Of a stretch of DNA of 64,000 nt, positions 43,897-52,834 are shown in pieces. Source of the stretch: Nocardioides potassii (lineage in GTDB: Bacteria; Actinomycetota; Actinomycetes; Propionibacteriales; Nocardioidaceae). The stretch covers positions 310,001 through 374,000 of the forward strand of contig NZ_JAKJHZ010000003.1 in NCBI RefSeq assembly GCF_021648885.1, given 5' to 3'. Each line of letters starts with the position of its first letter. Position 1 is the stretch's first letter. The notes beneath the pieces were generated by a model. That model was not told where the DNA came from and ran no database searches. It was given only the letters and a program-made list of their open reading frames with translations. The position numbers were made by a program, and so were the translations under genes.

Positions 43897-44796
43897 ATGG
43901 CCCGACCCCCCGCGGACCGGTCGAAGACCGGGCTCCGACTGATGCACGTCCACGCCCACCCCGACGATGAGTCGAGCAAGGGCGCCGCCTCCACCGCCAA
44001 GTACGTCGCCGAGGGCGTCGACGTCCACGTCGTCACCTGCACGGGTGGGGAGCGCGGCTCGGTCCTGAACGAGAAGATGGACCGCCCCGAGGTGTGGGAG
44101 AACATCACGGAGATCCGCCGCGAGGAGATGCACCGCGCCCGCGACATCCTCGGCATCAGCCAGGACTGGCTTGGCTTCGTCGACTCCGGCTGGCCCGAGG
44201 GCGACCCCAAGCCGCCGCTGCCGGAGGGCTGCTTCGCGCTGGTCCCGCTGGAGGAGTCGGCCGAGCGCCTGGTGCGGCTGATCCGCGAGTTCCGCCCGCA
44301 CGTCGTGACGACGTACGACGAGCGCGGGGGGTACCCGCACCCCGACCACATCCGCTGCCACGAGGTCTCCGTCGCGGCCTTCGAGGCGGCCGGCGACCCG
44401 GAGAAGTACCCCGACGCCGGTGAGCCGTGGCAGCCGATGAAGCTCTACTACCACCACGGCTGGAGCTGGGCGAAGACCAACGCCCTGCACGAGGCGATGC
44501 TCGCCCACGGCCTGGAGTCGCCCTACACGGAGCGGCTCGCCACCTGGGAGCGCGAGCCCGACTGGGACGACCGGATCACCACGAAGGTCCCGTGCGGCGA
44601 GTACTTCGGGGTCCGCGACCAGGCGCTGCTGGCCCACGCGACTCAGATCGACCCCGACGGCATGTGGTTCGCGATCCCGCGCGAGATCCAGCAGAAGACC
44701 TGGCCCACCGAGGACTACGAGCTGGTGTCGTCGACGGTCGAGAGCACGCTGCCGGAGGACGACCTCTTCGCGGGCATCCCGATCCCCGCACCCTGA
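43897..44796 (+). CDS. mca: Mycothiol S-conjugate amidase Mca
   Basis: The product is 299 residues. Zinc-binding LmbE/PIG-L motifs are HVHAHPDDESSKG and GGYPHPDHIRCHE. Mca cleaves mycothiol S-conjugates to a mercapturic acid and GlcN-Ins, a detoxification step in actinobacteria. The length and TGGERGSVLNEKMDRPEVWENITEIRREEM suit Mca rather than MshB, although the two are close paralogues. The neighbourhood greA-DUF4307-mca-small membrane protein matches Rv1080c-Rv1083. Confidence 0.92.
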   Translation: MARPPADRSKTGLRLMHVHAHPDDESSKGAASTAKYVAEGVDVHVVTCTGGERGSVLNEKMDRPEVWENITEIRREEMHRARDILGISQDWLGFVDSGWPEGDPKPPLPEGCFALVPLEESAERLVRLIREFRPHVVTTYDERGGYPHPDHIRCHEVSVAAFEAAGDPEKYPDAGEPWQPMKLYYHHGWSWAKTNALHEAMLAHGLESPYTERLATWEREPDWDDRITTKVPCGEYFGVRDQALLAHATQIDPDGMWFAIPREIQQKTWPTEDYELVSSTVESTLPEDDLFAGIPIPAP

Positions 44797-44819
44797 CGGG
44801 GAAGTGGGAGACTGGGGGC

Positions 44820-45068
44820 ATGCTCGACCAGCTGATCGTCCCGCTGTCCATCCTGATGGACACGACTCCCGACCCCACCGAGGTGAAGGCCGGTCCGCTG
44901 GGCTTCGCGGTGTGGATGTTCATGATCGTCGCGGTCGTGGTCATCGGGTTCAGCCTCGTCAAGCAGCTGCGCAAGGCGCAGGCCGCCAAGGACGCCGGGG
45001 TCTACGGCGACGAGCCGGTCACCAGGGATGACGCGGCCGAGACGCCCTCGACGACCGAGGAGCGGTGA
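44820..45068 (+). CDS. Small membrane protein downstream of mca
   Basis: The product is 82 residues with one membrane helix (about 31-47, FAVWMFMIVAVVVIGFSL) and a charged tail. It is the same size and place as Rv1083 in my recollection. Function unknown. GAGACT lies 6 bases before the ATG. It converges on the MMPL gene with an 8-base gap. Confidence 0.75.
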   Translation: MLDQLIVPLSILMDTTPDPTEVKAGPLGFAVWMFMIVAVVVIGFSLVKQLRKAQAAKDAGVYGDEPVTRDDAAETPSTTEER

Positions 45069-45076
45069 TCGCGCGC

Positions 45077-47224
45077 TCAGTCGCGTGACCAGCGCGCGGG
45101 CAGCCACCAGTTCCACGCGCCCAGCAGCGTCATCGACGCCGGCAGCAGCAGGCCGCGCACGATCGTGACGTCGATGAGCACGGCGACCGTCATGCCCACT
45201 CCGATCTCCTTGACGGCGACGAGCTCGCCGAGCGCGAAGCCGAGGAACACGATCACGATCGCGACGGCGGCGAGGGTCACTACCGGTCCCGAGGCGGTGA
45301 TGCCGGTGAGCACGGCCCGGTCGTTGATCGCGCGGGGCTCGACCTCGCCCGCACGTCGGCGCGGCGGGCGGGCGGAGCGGGCCGCGTCCCAGGCCTCGCG
45401 GATCCTGGCCACGAGGAACACGTGGTAGTCCATCGACAGCCCGAACGCGAACATGAAGAGCAGCAGGGGAGTGGTCACGTCGATCGCACCCCACGGGTCG
45501 AAGCCGAGGAGTGAGGAGCCCCACCCCCACTGGAAGACGGCCACCACGACACCGAGCGTCGCGCCCAGCGAGAGCAGGTTGAGGACGATCGCCTTGAGGG
45601 GTACGACGATCGAGCGGGTGAGCACGCCGAGCAGCAGGGCCGTCAGAAGGGCGACGACCAGCACCGCGAGCGGCGCCCGCTCAGCAAGAGCGTCCCGAGT
45701 GTCGACCAGCTCGGCGGTGGGCCCGCCGACCGTCGCCGCCGGGCCGAGGTCGGCGGCCCGCAGCCGGCGCACGAGGTCCTGGGCCTGGGGTCCGTCGTAG
45801 TCCCCGGCGGCGTCGGGGAGCGGTTCGACGAGGATGTGGCTGCTGTCGTCCGGGCCAGGGTCGAGCAGCATCACGTCGGCCACGCCGGGCATGGCGTCCA
45901 GCGTGGCCATCGCCGCCGCGGTCTCGGGAGAGGTGTACGGCGCCTCGAGGAGCACCGTGACCTGGGTCGCGGTCTCGTCGGGGAAGCCCGCGTCGATGGC
46001 GGCCAGCGCCAGCCGTGGCTCGCTGTCCCGCGGGAGCGACCGGGTGTCGGAGTTGCGCAGGTCGAGTCCGAGCAGCGGAGAGGCGAGCACGACCAGGAGG
46101 GCGGTGCATCCCACGAGCACCAGCCACGGCCGTCGCTGGGCGAGGCCGGCCAAGCGGGCCAGGAGGGAGTGGGCGCTGGGCGTCCCGCCGAGGAACCGGC
46201 CGGCACCCGGGGCGGGCACCCGTGCGTGGCCCCACGCGATCAGCACGGGTGCGAGGGTCAGTCCGGCAAGGGTGGCCGCACCCACCGCGACCAGCCCGCC
46301 GACGGCCATCGGGGAGAGGACCGGGTCGCCGACCAGCAGCAGGCCGGTCAGTGCGGTGGCGACCGTGAGCCCCGAGACGAGCACGGTGCGCCCGGCGGTC
46401 GCCAGCGTGCGGCCGAGGACCGTGGCGAGGTCCGTCGACCGCGGGGCCGCCGCCCGCTCCTCGCGGAACCGGCCGAGGAGCAGCAGGGCGTAGTCGACAC
46501 CCAGCCCGAGGCCGAGCAGGGTCACCACGTTGACGGCGTACTCGCTCACGGACGTCACGCGCGCGAGTCCGGCGAGCGCCAGCAGCGCCGCGCAGACGGC
46601 CCCGAGCGCGGTGAGCACAGGAAGGGCGCCGGCGACGACGCCTCCGAGCGTGAGGGCCAGGACGCCGAGCAGCAGGACGACGGCGACGCCTTCCCCGCGC
46701 GCGGCGTCGCGGACGGCCTGGTCACCGAACGCCTCCTCCGCGAGCAGCGGTCCGCCGACGAGTACCTCCGGCATCGCGACTCGACGAAGCGTCTCGGCCA
46801 CCTGCCCGGCGGTGGTCACAGCGCCGTCGCGGTCCAGCGCCGGGTCGAGCTCCACCACCACCACCGTGCCGAGCCGATCCGGGGCGACCAGGTCCTGGGC
46901 ACCCGTCGTCCACGGGTCGCGCACCTCGACGACGCCGGGGAGCTCACGCACCTCGTGCAGCACGCGGGAGGCCTGGTCGACGAGGTCGACGGCGAAGACG
47001 TCCGTGCCGGTGAGCACGGCGACGACGAGCTCCCCCTCGGGGTCGACCGACTCGAGTCGCTGCGCGACCTGCGCCGACTCCGCCGACTCGCGCAGGGGAT
47101 CCGGCGTCTGCGCCAGGTCGAAGACGCCACCGCCCACGGTGGCGCCCAGCAGGACCAGGACCAGCCACGCCCCGCCGACCCAGTGGCGCCCGCGGTGGAG
47201 CACCCGCCCCAGGTCGTCCAGCAC
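45077..47224 (-). CDS. MMPL-family RND transporter
   Basis: The product is 715 residues with the RND layout: one membrane helix, a large outer loop, a cluster of helices, a second loop, and a second helix cluster. Marks are NVVTLLGLGLGVDYALLLLGRFREE in the first half and FMFAFGLSMDYHVFLVARIREAW in the second, carrying the proton-relay Asp. MMPL proteins export lipids or siderophores across the membrane; the cargo is unknown. TACAGT lies 6 bases before the GTG start (leaderless). Confidence 0.92.
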   Translation of the reverse strand: MLDDLGRVLHRGRHWVGGAWLVLVLLGATVGGGVFDLAQTPDPLRESAESAQVAQRLESVDPEGELVVAVLTGTDVFAVDLVDQASRVLHEVRELPGVVEVRDPWTTGAQDLVAPDRLGTVVVVELDPALDRDGAVTTAGQVAETLRRVAMPEVLVGGPLLAEEAFGDQAVRDAARGEGVAVVLLLGVLALTLGGVVAGALPVLTALGAVCAALLALAGLARVTSVSEYAVNVVTLLGLGLGVDYALLLLGRFREERAAAPRSTDLATVLGRTLATAGRTVLVSGLTVATALTGLLLVGDPVLSPMAVGGLVAVGAATLAGLTLAPVLIAWGHARVPAPGAGRFLGGTPSAHSLLARLAGLAQRRPWLVLVGCTALLVVLASPLLGLDLRNSDTRSLPRDSEPRLALAAIDAGFPDETATQVTVLLEAPYTSPETAAAMATLDAMPGVADVMLLDPGPDDSSHILVEPLPDAAGDYDGPQAQDLVRRLRAADLGPAATVGGPTAELVDTRDALAERAPLAVLVVALLTALLLGVLTRSIVVPLKAIVLNLLSLGATLGVVVAVFQWGWGSSLLGFDPWGAIDVTTPLLLFMFAFGLSMDYHVFLVARIREAWDAARSARPPRRRAGEVEPRAINDRAVLTGITASGPVVTLAAVAIVIVFLGFALGELVAVKEIGVGMTVAVLIDVTIVRGLLLPASMTLLGAWNWWLPARWSRD

Positions 47225-47230
47225 GGGCCG

Positions 47231-47236
47231 ACTGTA
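47231..47236 (-). promoter_or_regulatory. -10 element for a leaderless MMPL transcript
   Basis: TACAGT on the minus strand, 6 bases before the GTG at 47224. Confidence 0.5.
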
Positions 47237-47250
47237 ACCGGGGTCACCCC

Positions 47251-47272
47251 TTTTGACGAAAATCAGTCAAAA
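47251..47272. promoter_or_regulatory. Operator-like inverted repeat in an AT-rich patch
   Basis: TTTTGAC-N8-GTCAAAA, perfect 7-base arms. It lies in a roughly 50-base AT-rich island (47251-47302) about 100 bases upstream of the large secreted protein and 30 bases from the MMPL start. Confidence 0.5.
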
Positions 47273-47353
47273 GTTGTTCTCATTTCGCAATAACCCGTTT
47301 ACGGTGAGGTCGATCACATCCCGGGCGACCGCGCGGGATCTCAGGAGGAAACG

Positions 47354-50300
47354 GTGTCGAATCCCTTGCTACCCGTCCGAGCTCGTGACGCGTCGCGGCC
47401 ACGCCCCCGCACCCGGTGGGGTGCGGCGCTGCTGGTCGGCGCCGTCGCCGCCAGCCTCGCCGCGGTGGCGCCCAGCGCCTCGGCCGTCCCGGCGGGCGAC
47501 GAGCCCGGGCTGACCATGCGGGCCTACCAGCTCGGCGCGGGCATCTCTGAGCTCTGCCAGCTCAAGTCCGGGCAGACGCCCAACGTCGACCTGCTCAAGC
47601 AGGTCATCGACTGGGACGCCCCCGACGACTTCGGCGGGCTCCAGGACGACTTCGTCGTCGAGGCGCTGGCCAACCTCAGCGTGCCGACCACCGGCACCTA
47701 CAAGCTCCGCCTCACCAGCGACGACGGCTCGCGCCTCACCGTGGACGACCAGGTGGTCGTCGACAACGACGGGCTGCACGGCACCGAGGCAGTGGAGGGC
47801 AGCGTCACCCTGACCGCCGGCACGATCCACCGCCTGCGGGTCGACTACTTCGAGGCCGGCGGCGGCGAGCGGCTGCTGCTGGAGTGGATGCCGCCGGGTG
47901 CGACCACCTTCTCCGTGGTGCCGACGTCGGCGCTGAGCACCGAGGCCAACGTCACCCGCGTGACCACCCCGGGGTTCAAGCAGTGCGAGGGCCAGGACGA
48001 CTCGGCCGGCGACGGCCTGCAGCTCGACGGCGTCAACCCCGCCTACGACCTCGTGAACCTGCGCCCCGACGGCTTCGAGCCGCAGGTGACCGGGCTGGAG
48101 TGGGACGGCGACGACCTGCTGGTGCTGACCTGGGGCGGCAACGGCAACGACCAGGGCAACGTCTCCCTCGGTGAGCTCTACCGGCTCGAGGGCGTGAAGG
48201 CCGCGACCTCGCCCGCCGACGTGACCCGCACCAGGATCGCCAGCGGACTCAAGGAGCCGCAGGGCATCAAGGTCGTCGACGGCAGGATCTACGTCTCCGA
48301 GAAGACCGGGCTGATCGAGCTGCTCGACGCTGACAGCGACGGGGTCTACGAGGGCCACGACGACATCGCGACCTATCCCTTCGACGGCAACTTCCACGAG
48401 TTCGGCTTCGGCATGCTCTACGACGAGGCCACCGACCAGTTCCACCTCAACCTGTCGGTGTCGATCAACCTCGGCGGCGCGACGACCGTGCCGCAGGGCT
48501 CCTACAACCGCGGCACCCACATCACCGTCGACCGCCAGGACGGCACCATCGACTACGTCGCGGGCGGTCTCCGCACCCCGCACGGGATGGGCTGGGGTCC
48601 CGACGGCGAGATCTTCGTGACCGACAACCAGGGCGGCTGGCTGCCGGCCAACAAGCTCATCGAGATCAAGCCCGGCGAGTTCTACAACCACTACACCACC
48701 GAGCCCGACGGCACGCCCGGTCGCTTCGACGACCAGCCGGTCACCAAGCCGGTGCTGTGGATGCCGCAGAACGAGATCGCCAACTCCCCGAGCACCCCGA
48801 TCGTGGTCGAGGAGGGCCCCTACGCAGGCCAGCTGTTCATCGGCGACGTGACCTACGGCGGCCTGCAGCGCGCCGACCTCGAGGAGGTCGGCGGGGCCAA
48901 GCAGGGCGCGGTGTTCCGCATGACCCAGGGCCTCGAGGCCGGCGTCAGCCGGGTCCTCGCCGGGCCCGACGGCTCGCTGATCGTCGGAGGCCTCGGCGCC
49001 GGCGGCAACTGGGGCCAGACCGGGAAGCTCCGCTACGGCCTGCAGAAGCTCGACCTCAGCGGCGACACCCCGTTCGACATGGCCTCGATGGACGTCGTCG
49101 AGGGCGGCTTCGAGATCGAGTACACCAAGCCCCTGTCGGCCGAGACGCTCGCCGACCTCGCCTCGAAGTACCGTCTCGAGCAGTGGCACTACCGGGCCAC
49201 CTCGCAGTACGGCGGACCGAAGCTCGACGAGGAGACCCTCGAGGTCACCGAGGCCGTGGCCAGCGCGGACCACAAGACCGTCACGCTGAAGGTCGACGGC
49301 ATGAAGCCCGACCGCGTCGTGCACCTGCGCTCCCCGCGTCCCTTCGCCGCCGAGTCCGGCGAGACGCTGTGGAGCACCGAGGCCTGGTACACCCTCAACA
49401 CCTACCCCGGGTACGTCGAGCCGGAGCCGCAGGCGCCTGCCGACGGCATCTACGAGCTCGAGGACGGCCAGCTCACCGGCACCGCCGGCATCGACACCGA
49501 GCACGCCGGCTACACCGGCTCGGGCTTCGTCGACGGCATCCAGTCCATCGGCTCGGGCACCTCGGTCGAGGTGGTCGCGCCGACGGCGGGGGCGTACGAC
49601 CTGCAGATCCGCTACGCCAACGGCCCCAACCCCCAGCCGAACCAGGCGAAGAAGATGTCGCTCTACATCGGTGAGGAGAAGCAGACGATCGTCCTCCCGC
49701 CGTTCGCGGACTGGAAGACGTGGGGCACGTTCACCGTGCGGGCCACGCTCCCTGCCGGGAGGACCCGTGTGGAGATCGTCTACGAGCAGGGCGACGACGG
49801 CAACGTCAACCTCGACCACCTCAAGGTCATCGACCCCGACGCCGGGCGGGTGGAGGCCGAGGCCGGCACCATCACCGGTCAGGACAACCGTGTCCAGACC
49901 GAGCACGCCGGCTACAGCGGCACGGGCTACGTCGGTGGCTTCGAGAACGACGGCACGGCGGTGACCTTCGACGTCACTGCTGCGTCGGCCGGCTTCCACG
50001 ACGTCACGATCGGCTACGCCAACGGGCCCAACCCGCAGCCCGACCAGACCAAGGCGATGTCGCTCTACGTCAACGGTGCGTTCGTCAAGAAGCTCTCCTT
50101 CCCTCCCACCGGCTCCTGGAAGACCTGGGGGACCATCACGGACCAGGTCGAGCTCACCGCGGGCACCAACGTCATCAAGATCGCTCGCGATCCCGGTGAC
50201 AACGGCAACCTCAACCTGGACTACCTCGACCTCGGCGAGCGCCAGGCGTGCGCACCGGGTGAGACCCCGGGGCCCGATGACGAGTTCGACGGAGACACGC

Positions 50301-52174
50301 TGGACACCTGCCGTTGGAGCACCATCGTCAACAAGACGGCGACCGGAGTCAGCGTGACCGGCGGCCAGCTGGTGATCAAGGCCCAGTCGGGCGACCTGTC
50401 CGGCGGCGCGGTCGACGCGAAGAACATGATCCTCCAGGACTCGCCGGCCGACGGTCCCTGGGCCGCCACCACGCAGGTGACCATGACGGGCACCGACGAC
50501 TACCTCCAGGGTGGTGTGGTCGCGTGGACCGACGCGATGAACTACGCCAAGCTCGTCGCGATGGAGAAGCCGGACGGCGACTGGGTCCTCGAGCTGGGTC
50601 GCCGGGTCAACGGCGAGATGCTCTACACCAACGCCGACCTGCCCGACGGGGCTGCGCCCGACCAGCTGCAGCTGCAGATGGTCTCGACCGGCACCGCCAT
50701 CCAGGGACGCTGGTCGGTCGACCAGGGCCAGACGTGGAGCTCGATGGGTTCGGGCTACCCGAGCACGGGGCTCGTCGCGCCCAAGATCGGCGTTGCCGCC
50801 TACAACGGCACCGGCACCCAGACCGGCGCGTTCGACTGGTTCCGCCTCGACGGCGATCCCGTCGTCGAGCCGGACACCTGTCAGGCGACCGCGGCCGATC
50901 CCGGCTACCGCATGCTGTTCGACGGCACGGCCGAGAGCCTCGAGGGCTGGAAGATGGCCGGTCCCGGCCTGTTCACCCGTGAGGCCGACTGCTCGCTGAA
51001 GACCAACGGCGGCCTGGGCCTGCTGTGGCACTCCGACCCGCTGGACGACGACTACTCGCTCCAGCTGGACTGGAAGCTCGCCGGCGACGACAACGGCGGC
51101 GTCTTCGTCGGGTTCCCGAACCCGGAGACGACGCCCCGCTACGACGGTGACGCTCCCAACCCGGCCGGTGACCCCTGGGTGGCGGTCGACCGCGGCTACG
51201 AGATCCAGATCGACGCCACGGACCTGCCCGACCGCACGACCGGCGCCGTCTACACGTTCCAGGGCGCCAACGACCAGCGCGATGCGGCGCTCGAGCCGGT
51301 CGGGCAGTGGAACCACTACGAGATCAAGGTCGAGGGCAAGCGGATCCGCGTCTACCTCAACGACGTGCTCGTCAACGACTACACCAGCCCGGCGAGCGAG
51401 TCGAAGCGGTTGACCTGGCCCAGCCACATCGGGATCCAGAACCACGGCGGCGGCGACGAGGTCTACTACCGCGACATCCAGGTCAAGGACCTCGCCGACC
51501 CGGAGAACGTCGCCTCGACAGTGACGGTCACGGCTCCGGAGCAGGTGGAGACCGGGAAGACCGCGCAGGTCGAGGTCGAGGTCACCTCGGCGGCCGAGGA
51601 GGTCGCGACCGGCGAGGTGGTGCTGTCGGTCGACGGCAACGACCTGCCGGGCGTCGAGCTCGAGGACGGCACGGCGACGTTCGACGTCGGTCCGTTCGCG
51701 CAGGCCGGCACGGTGGAGCTGGAGGCGTCGTACGCCGGCGACCTGGCGCACGACGCGGGACAGGGCAGCGCCACGATGAAGGTGGTCTCGCCGACCGCCC
51801 CGCCCACGACCCCGCCGACGACCACGCCCACCCCGCCGACCACCCCGCAGGGCGGCACGGCTGAGCCGACGGTGAAGGTGCTCGGGCGCGGGACAGCGGA
51901 CGCGACGCCGAACCGGCGCAAGGCGAAGCTCACGCTCCGCTGCGGCTCGGACGACTGCGCGGGCAAGGTGGTGCTCCGCACCACCGGGAAGAAGGCGAAG
52001 CGCCTCGGTGCGGCGACCTTCGACCTCGGCGCACGCGACAAGGGCAGGATCACGCTCACCCTCACCAAGCGGGCGCGCACCCTCCTCGGAGCGAGCAAGA
52101 CGGTGAAGGCCGTCCTCGTCGTCCGGTTCGAGGACGGCCCGACCCAGAAGGTGAGGGTCCGACTCACCCGGTGA
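47354..52174 (+). CDS. Large secreted protein: PA14, GSDH-type beta-propeller, two CBM6-like domains, DUF1349-like and 3-keto-disaccharide-hydrolase (DUF1080) domains
   Basis: The product is 1606 residues. Domains in order: Sec signal (cut after ~44, SASA); PA14 (about 53-180); a six-bladed propeller resembling sugar dehydrogenases (about 234-560; GGLRTPHGMGWGPDGEIFVTDN); two CBM6/35-type modules (about 697-826 and 831-962) that are duplicates; a DUF1349-like sheet (about 976-1169); a DUF1080 domain (about 1184-1379; GYRMLFDGTAESLEGW, FVGFPNPE, WNHYEIKVEGKRIRVYLND, IGIQNHGGGDEVYYRDIQVK); an Ig-like domain (about 1386-1477); a Pro/Thr linker and a short C-terminal domain. No cell-wall anchor is seen. 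AGGAGG is 5 bases from the GTG. It may oxidise and cleave glycosides outside the cell. Domain borders are approximate. Confidence 0.85.
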   Translation: MSNPLLPVRARDASRPRPRTRWGAALLVGAVAASLAAVAPSASAVPAGDEPGLTMRAYQLGAGISELCQLKSGQTPNVDLLKQVIDWDAPDDFGGLQDDFVVEALANLSVPTTGTYKLRLTSDDGSRLTVDDQVVVDNDGLHGTEAVEGSVTLTAGTIHRLRVDYFEAGGGERLLLEWMPPGATTFSVVPTSALSTEANVTRVTTPGFKQCEGQDDSAGDGLQLDGVNPAYDLVNLRPDGFEPQVTGLEWDGDDLLVLTWGGNGNDQGNVSLGELYRLEGVKAATSPADVTRTRIASGLKEPQGIKVVDGRIYVSEKTGLIELLDADSDGVYEGHDDIATYPFDGNFHEFGFGMLYDEATDQFHLNLSVSINLGGATTVPQGSYNRGTHITVDRQDGTIDYVAGGLRTPHGMGWGPDGEIFVTDNQGGWLPANKLIEIKPGEFYNHYTTEPDGTPGRFDDQPVTKPVLWMPQNEIANSPSTPIVVEEGPYAGQLFIGDVTYGGLQRADLEEVGGAKQGAVFRMTQGLEAGVSRVLAGPDGSLIVGGLGAGGNWGQTGKLRYGLQKLDLSGDTPFDMASMDVVEGGFEIEYTKPLSAETLADLASKYRLEQWHYRATSQYGGPKLDEETLEVTEAVASADHKTVTLKVDGMKPDRVVHLRSPRPFAAESGETLWSTEAWYTLNTYPGYVEPEPQAPADGIYELEDGQLTGTAGIDTEHAGYTGSGFVDGIQSIGSGTSVEVVAPTAGAYDLQIRYANGPNPQPNQAKKMSLYIGEEKQTIVLPPFADWKTWGTFTVRATLPAGRTRVEIVYEQGDDGNVNLDHLKVIDPDAGRVEAEAGTITGQDNRVQTEHAGYSGTGYVGGFENDGTAVTFDVTAASAGFHDVTIGYANGPNPQPDQTKAMSLYVNGAFVKKLSFPPTGSWKTWGTITDQVELTAGTNVIKIARDPGDNGNLNLDYLDLGERQACAPGETPGPDDEFDGDTLDTCRWSTIVNKTATGVSVTGGQLVIKAQSGDLSGGAVDAKNMILQDSPADGPWAATTQVTMTGTDDYLQGGVVAWTDAMNYAKLVAMEKPDGDWVLELGRRVNGEMLYTNADLPDGAAPDQLQLQMVSTGTAIQGRWSVDQGQTWSSMGSGYPSTGLVAPKIGVAAYNGTGTQTGAFDWFRLDGDPVVEPDTCQATAADPGYRMLFDGTAESLEGWKMAGPGLFTREADCSLKTNGGLGLLWHSDPLDDDYSLQLDWKLAGDDNGGVFVGFPNPETTPRYDGDAPNPAGDPWVAVDRGYEIQIDATDLPDRTTGAVYTFQGANDQRDAALEPVGQWNHYEIKVEGKRIRVYLNDVLVNDYTSPASESKRLTWPSHIGIQNHGGGDEVYYRDIQVKDLADPENVASTVTVTAPEQVETGKTAQVEVEVTSAAEEVATGEVVLSVDGNDLPGVELEDGTATFDVGPFAQAGTVELEASYAGDLAHDAGQGSATMKVVSPTAPPTTPPTTTPTPPTTPQGGTAEPTVKVLGRGTADATPNRRKAKLTLRCGSDDCAGKVVLRTTGKKAKRLGAATFDLGARDKGRITLTLTKRARTLLGASKTVKAVLVVRFEDGPTQKVRVRLTR

Positions 52175-52180
52175 CGTGCC

Positions 52181-52215
52181 TCCGGGTGGTCAGGCTCAGC
52201 GCCTGACCACCCGGA
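52181..52215. terminator. Bidirectional terminator
   Basis: A 15-bp perfect stem (TCCGGGTGGTCAGGC and its complement) around a 5-base loop, between the large secreted gene and the convergent methyltransferase, whose stop codon lies in the loop. Confidence 0.82.
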
Positions 52216-52825
52216 CCAGGCAGTCCCAGGCCGTACGCCGTTCCTCGCCGCCGTGCTCGTGGTGGTCCGCGGAGGCGGTCGTGACCTCGCGCGCGACCCG
52301 CCCGGCGTGGACCACCTCGAGCTCGAGCCCGTCGAGCCCGTCGAGGTCGGCGAGCACGTCGTCGGCCGTCATCAGCACCGACGGGTCCTGCGGCCCGCCG
52401 GTGCCCTCGGTGAGGTTGGTCGAGTCGTGGGCGACGAGGAAGAGGGTCCTGCCCGGCCGCAGCATCGCGAACGCGTTGCGCACCGCTGACCGTCGCTCGT
52501 CAGCCGGTAGCTGGAGGTAGGCGACCACCACGAGGTCGGCCGGCTCGGGTGGCATCCACGTCGTCGCGTCGGCACGGACCCAGGTGACGTCGAGGTCTCC
52601 TGCGAGCCGGGCACCCTTGTCGAGCGCGACCTGAGAGAAGTCGACCGCGGTCGCCCTCCAGCCGCGCGACGCGAGCCAGATCGCGTTGCGCCCCTCGCCC
52701 GCGGCGAGGTCGACGGCCGTGCCGGGCGCGAGGTCGGAGAGCTCGGCGGCCACGAACTGGTTGGGCTCGGCCGACCAGACGAGGTCGCTGGCGGCGTACC
52801 GCTCGTCCCAGGCGCGTGCGTCCAT
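52196..52825 (-). CDS. Class I SAM-dependent methyltransferase
   Basis: The product is 209 residues. Motif I is AVDLAAGEGRNAIWLASRGW, motif II ATAVDFSQVALDKG, and VRADATTWMPPEPADLVVVAYLQLP follows. The layout resembles tellurite-resistance-like (TehB) methyltransferases: EPNQFVAAELSDLAPG near the start and the acidic VDLAAGEGRN. The substrate is unknown. It lies 9 bases after the GH36 gene on the same strand. Confidence 0.85.
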   Translation of the reverse strand: MDARAWDERYAASDLVWSAEPNQFVAAELSDLAPGTAVDLAAGEGRNAIWLASRGWRATAVDFSQVALDKGARLAGDLDVTWVRADATTWMPPEPADLVVVAYLQLPADERRSAVRNAFAMLRPGRTLFLVAHDSTNLTEGTGGPQDPSVLMTADDVLADLDGLDGLELEVVHAGRVAREVTTASADHHEHGGEERRTAWDCLVRVVRR

Positions 52826-52834
52826 GCGGCCAGC

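Noticed and set aside
47369-51751. 1460-residue open frame opposite the large secreted protein
   Set aside because: Same effect. It reads as Val/Asp/Arg repeats with no signal, domain or start context, whereas the plus strand shows a signal peptide and several clear domains.
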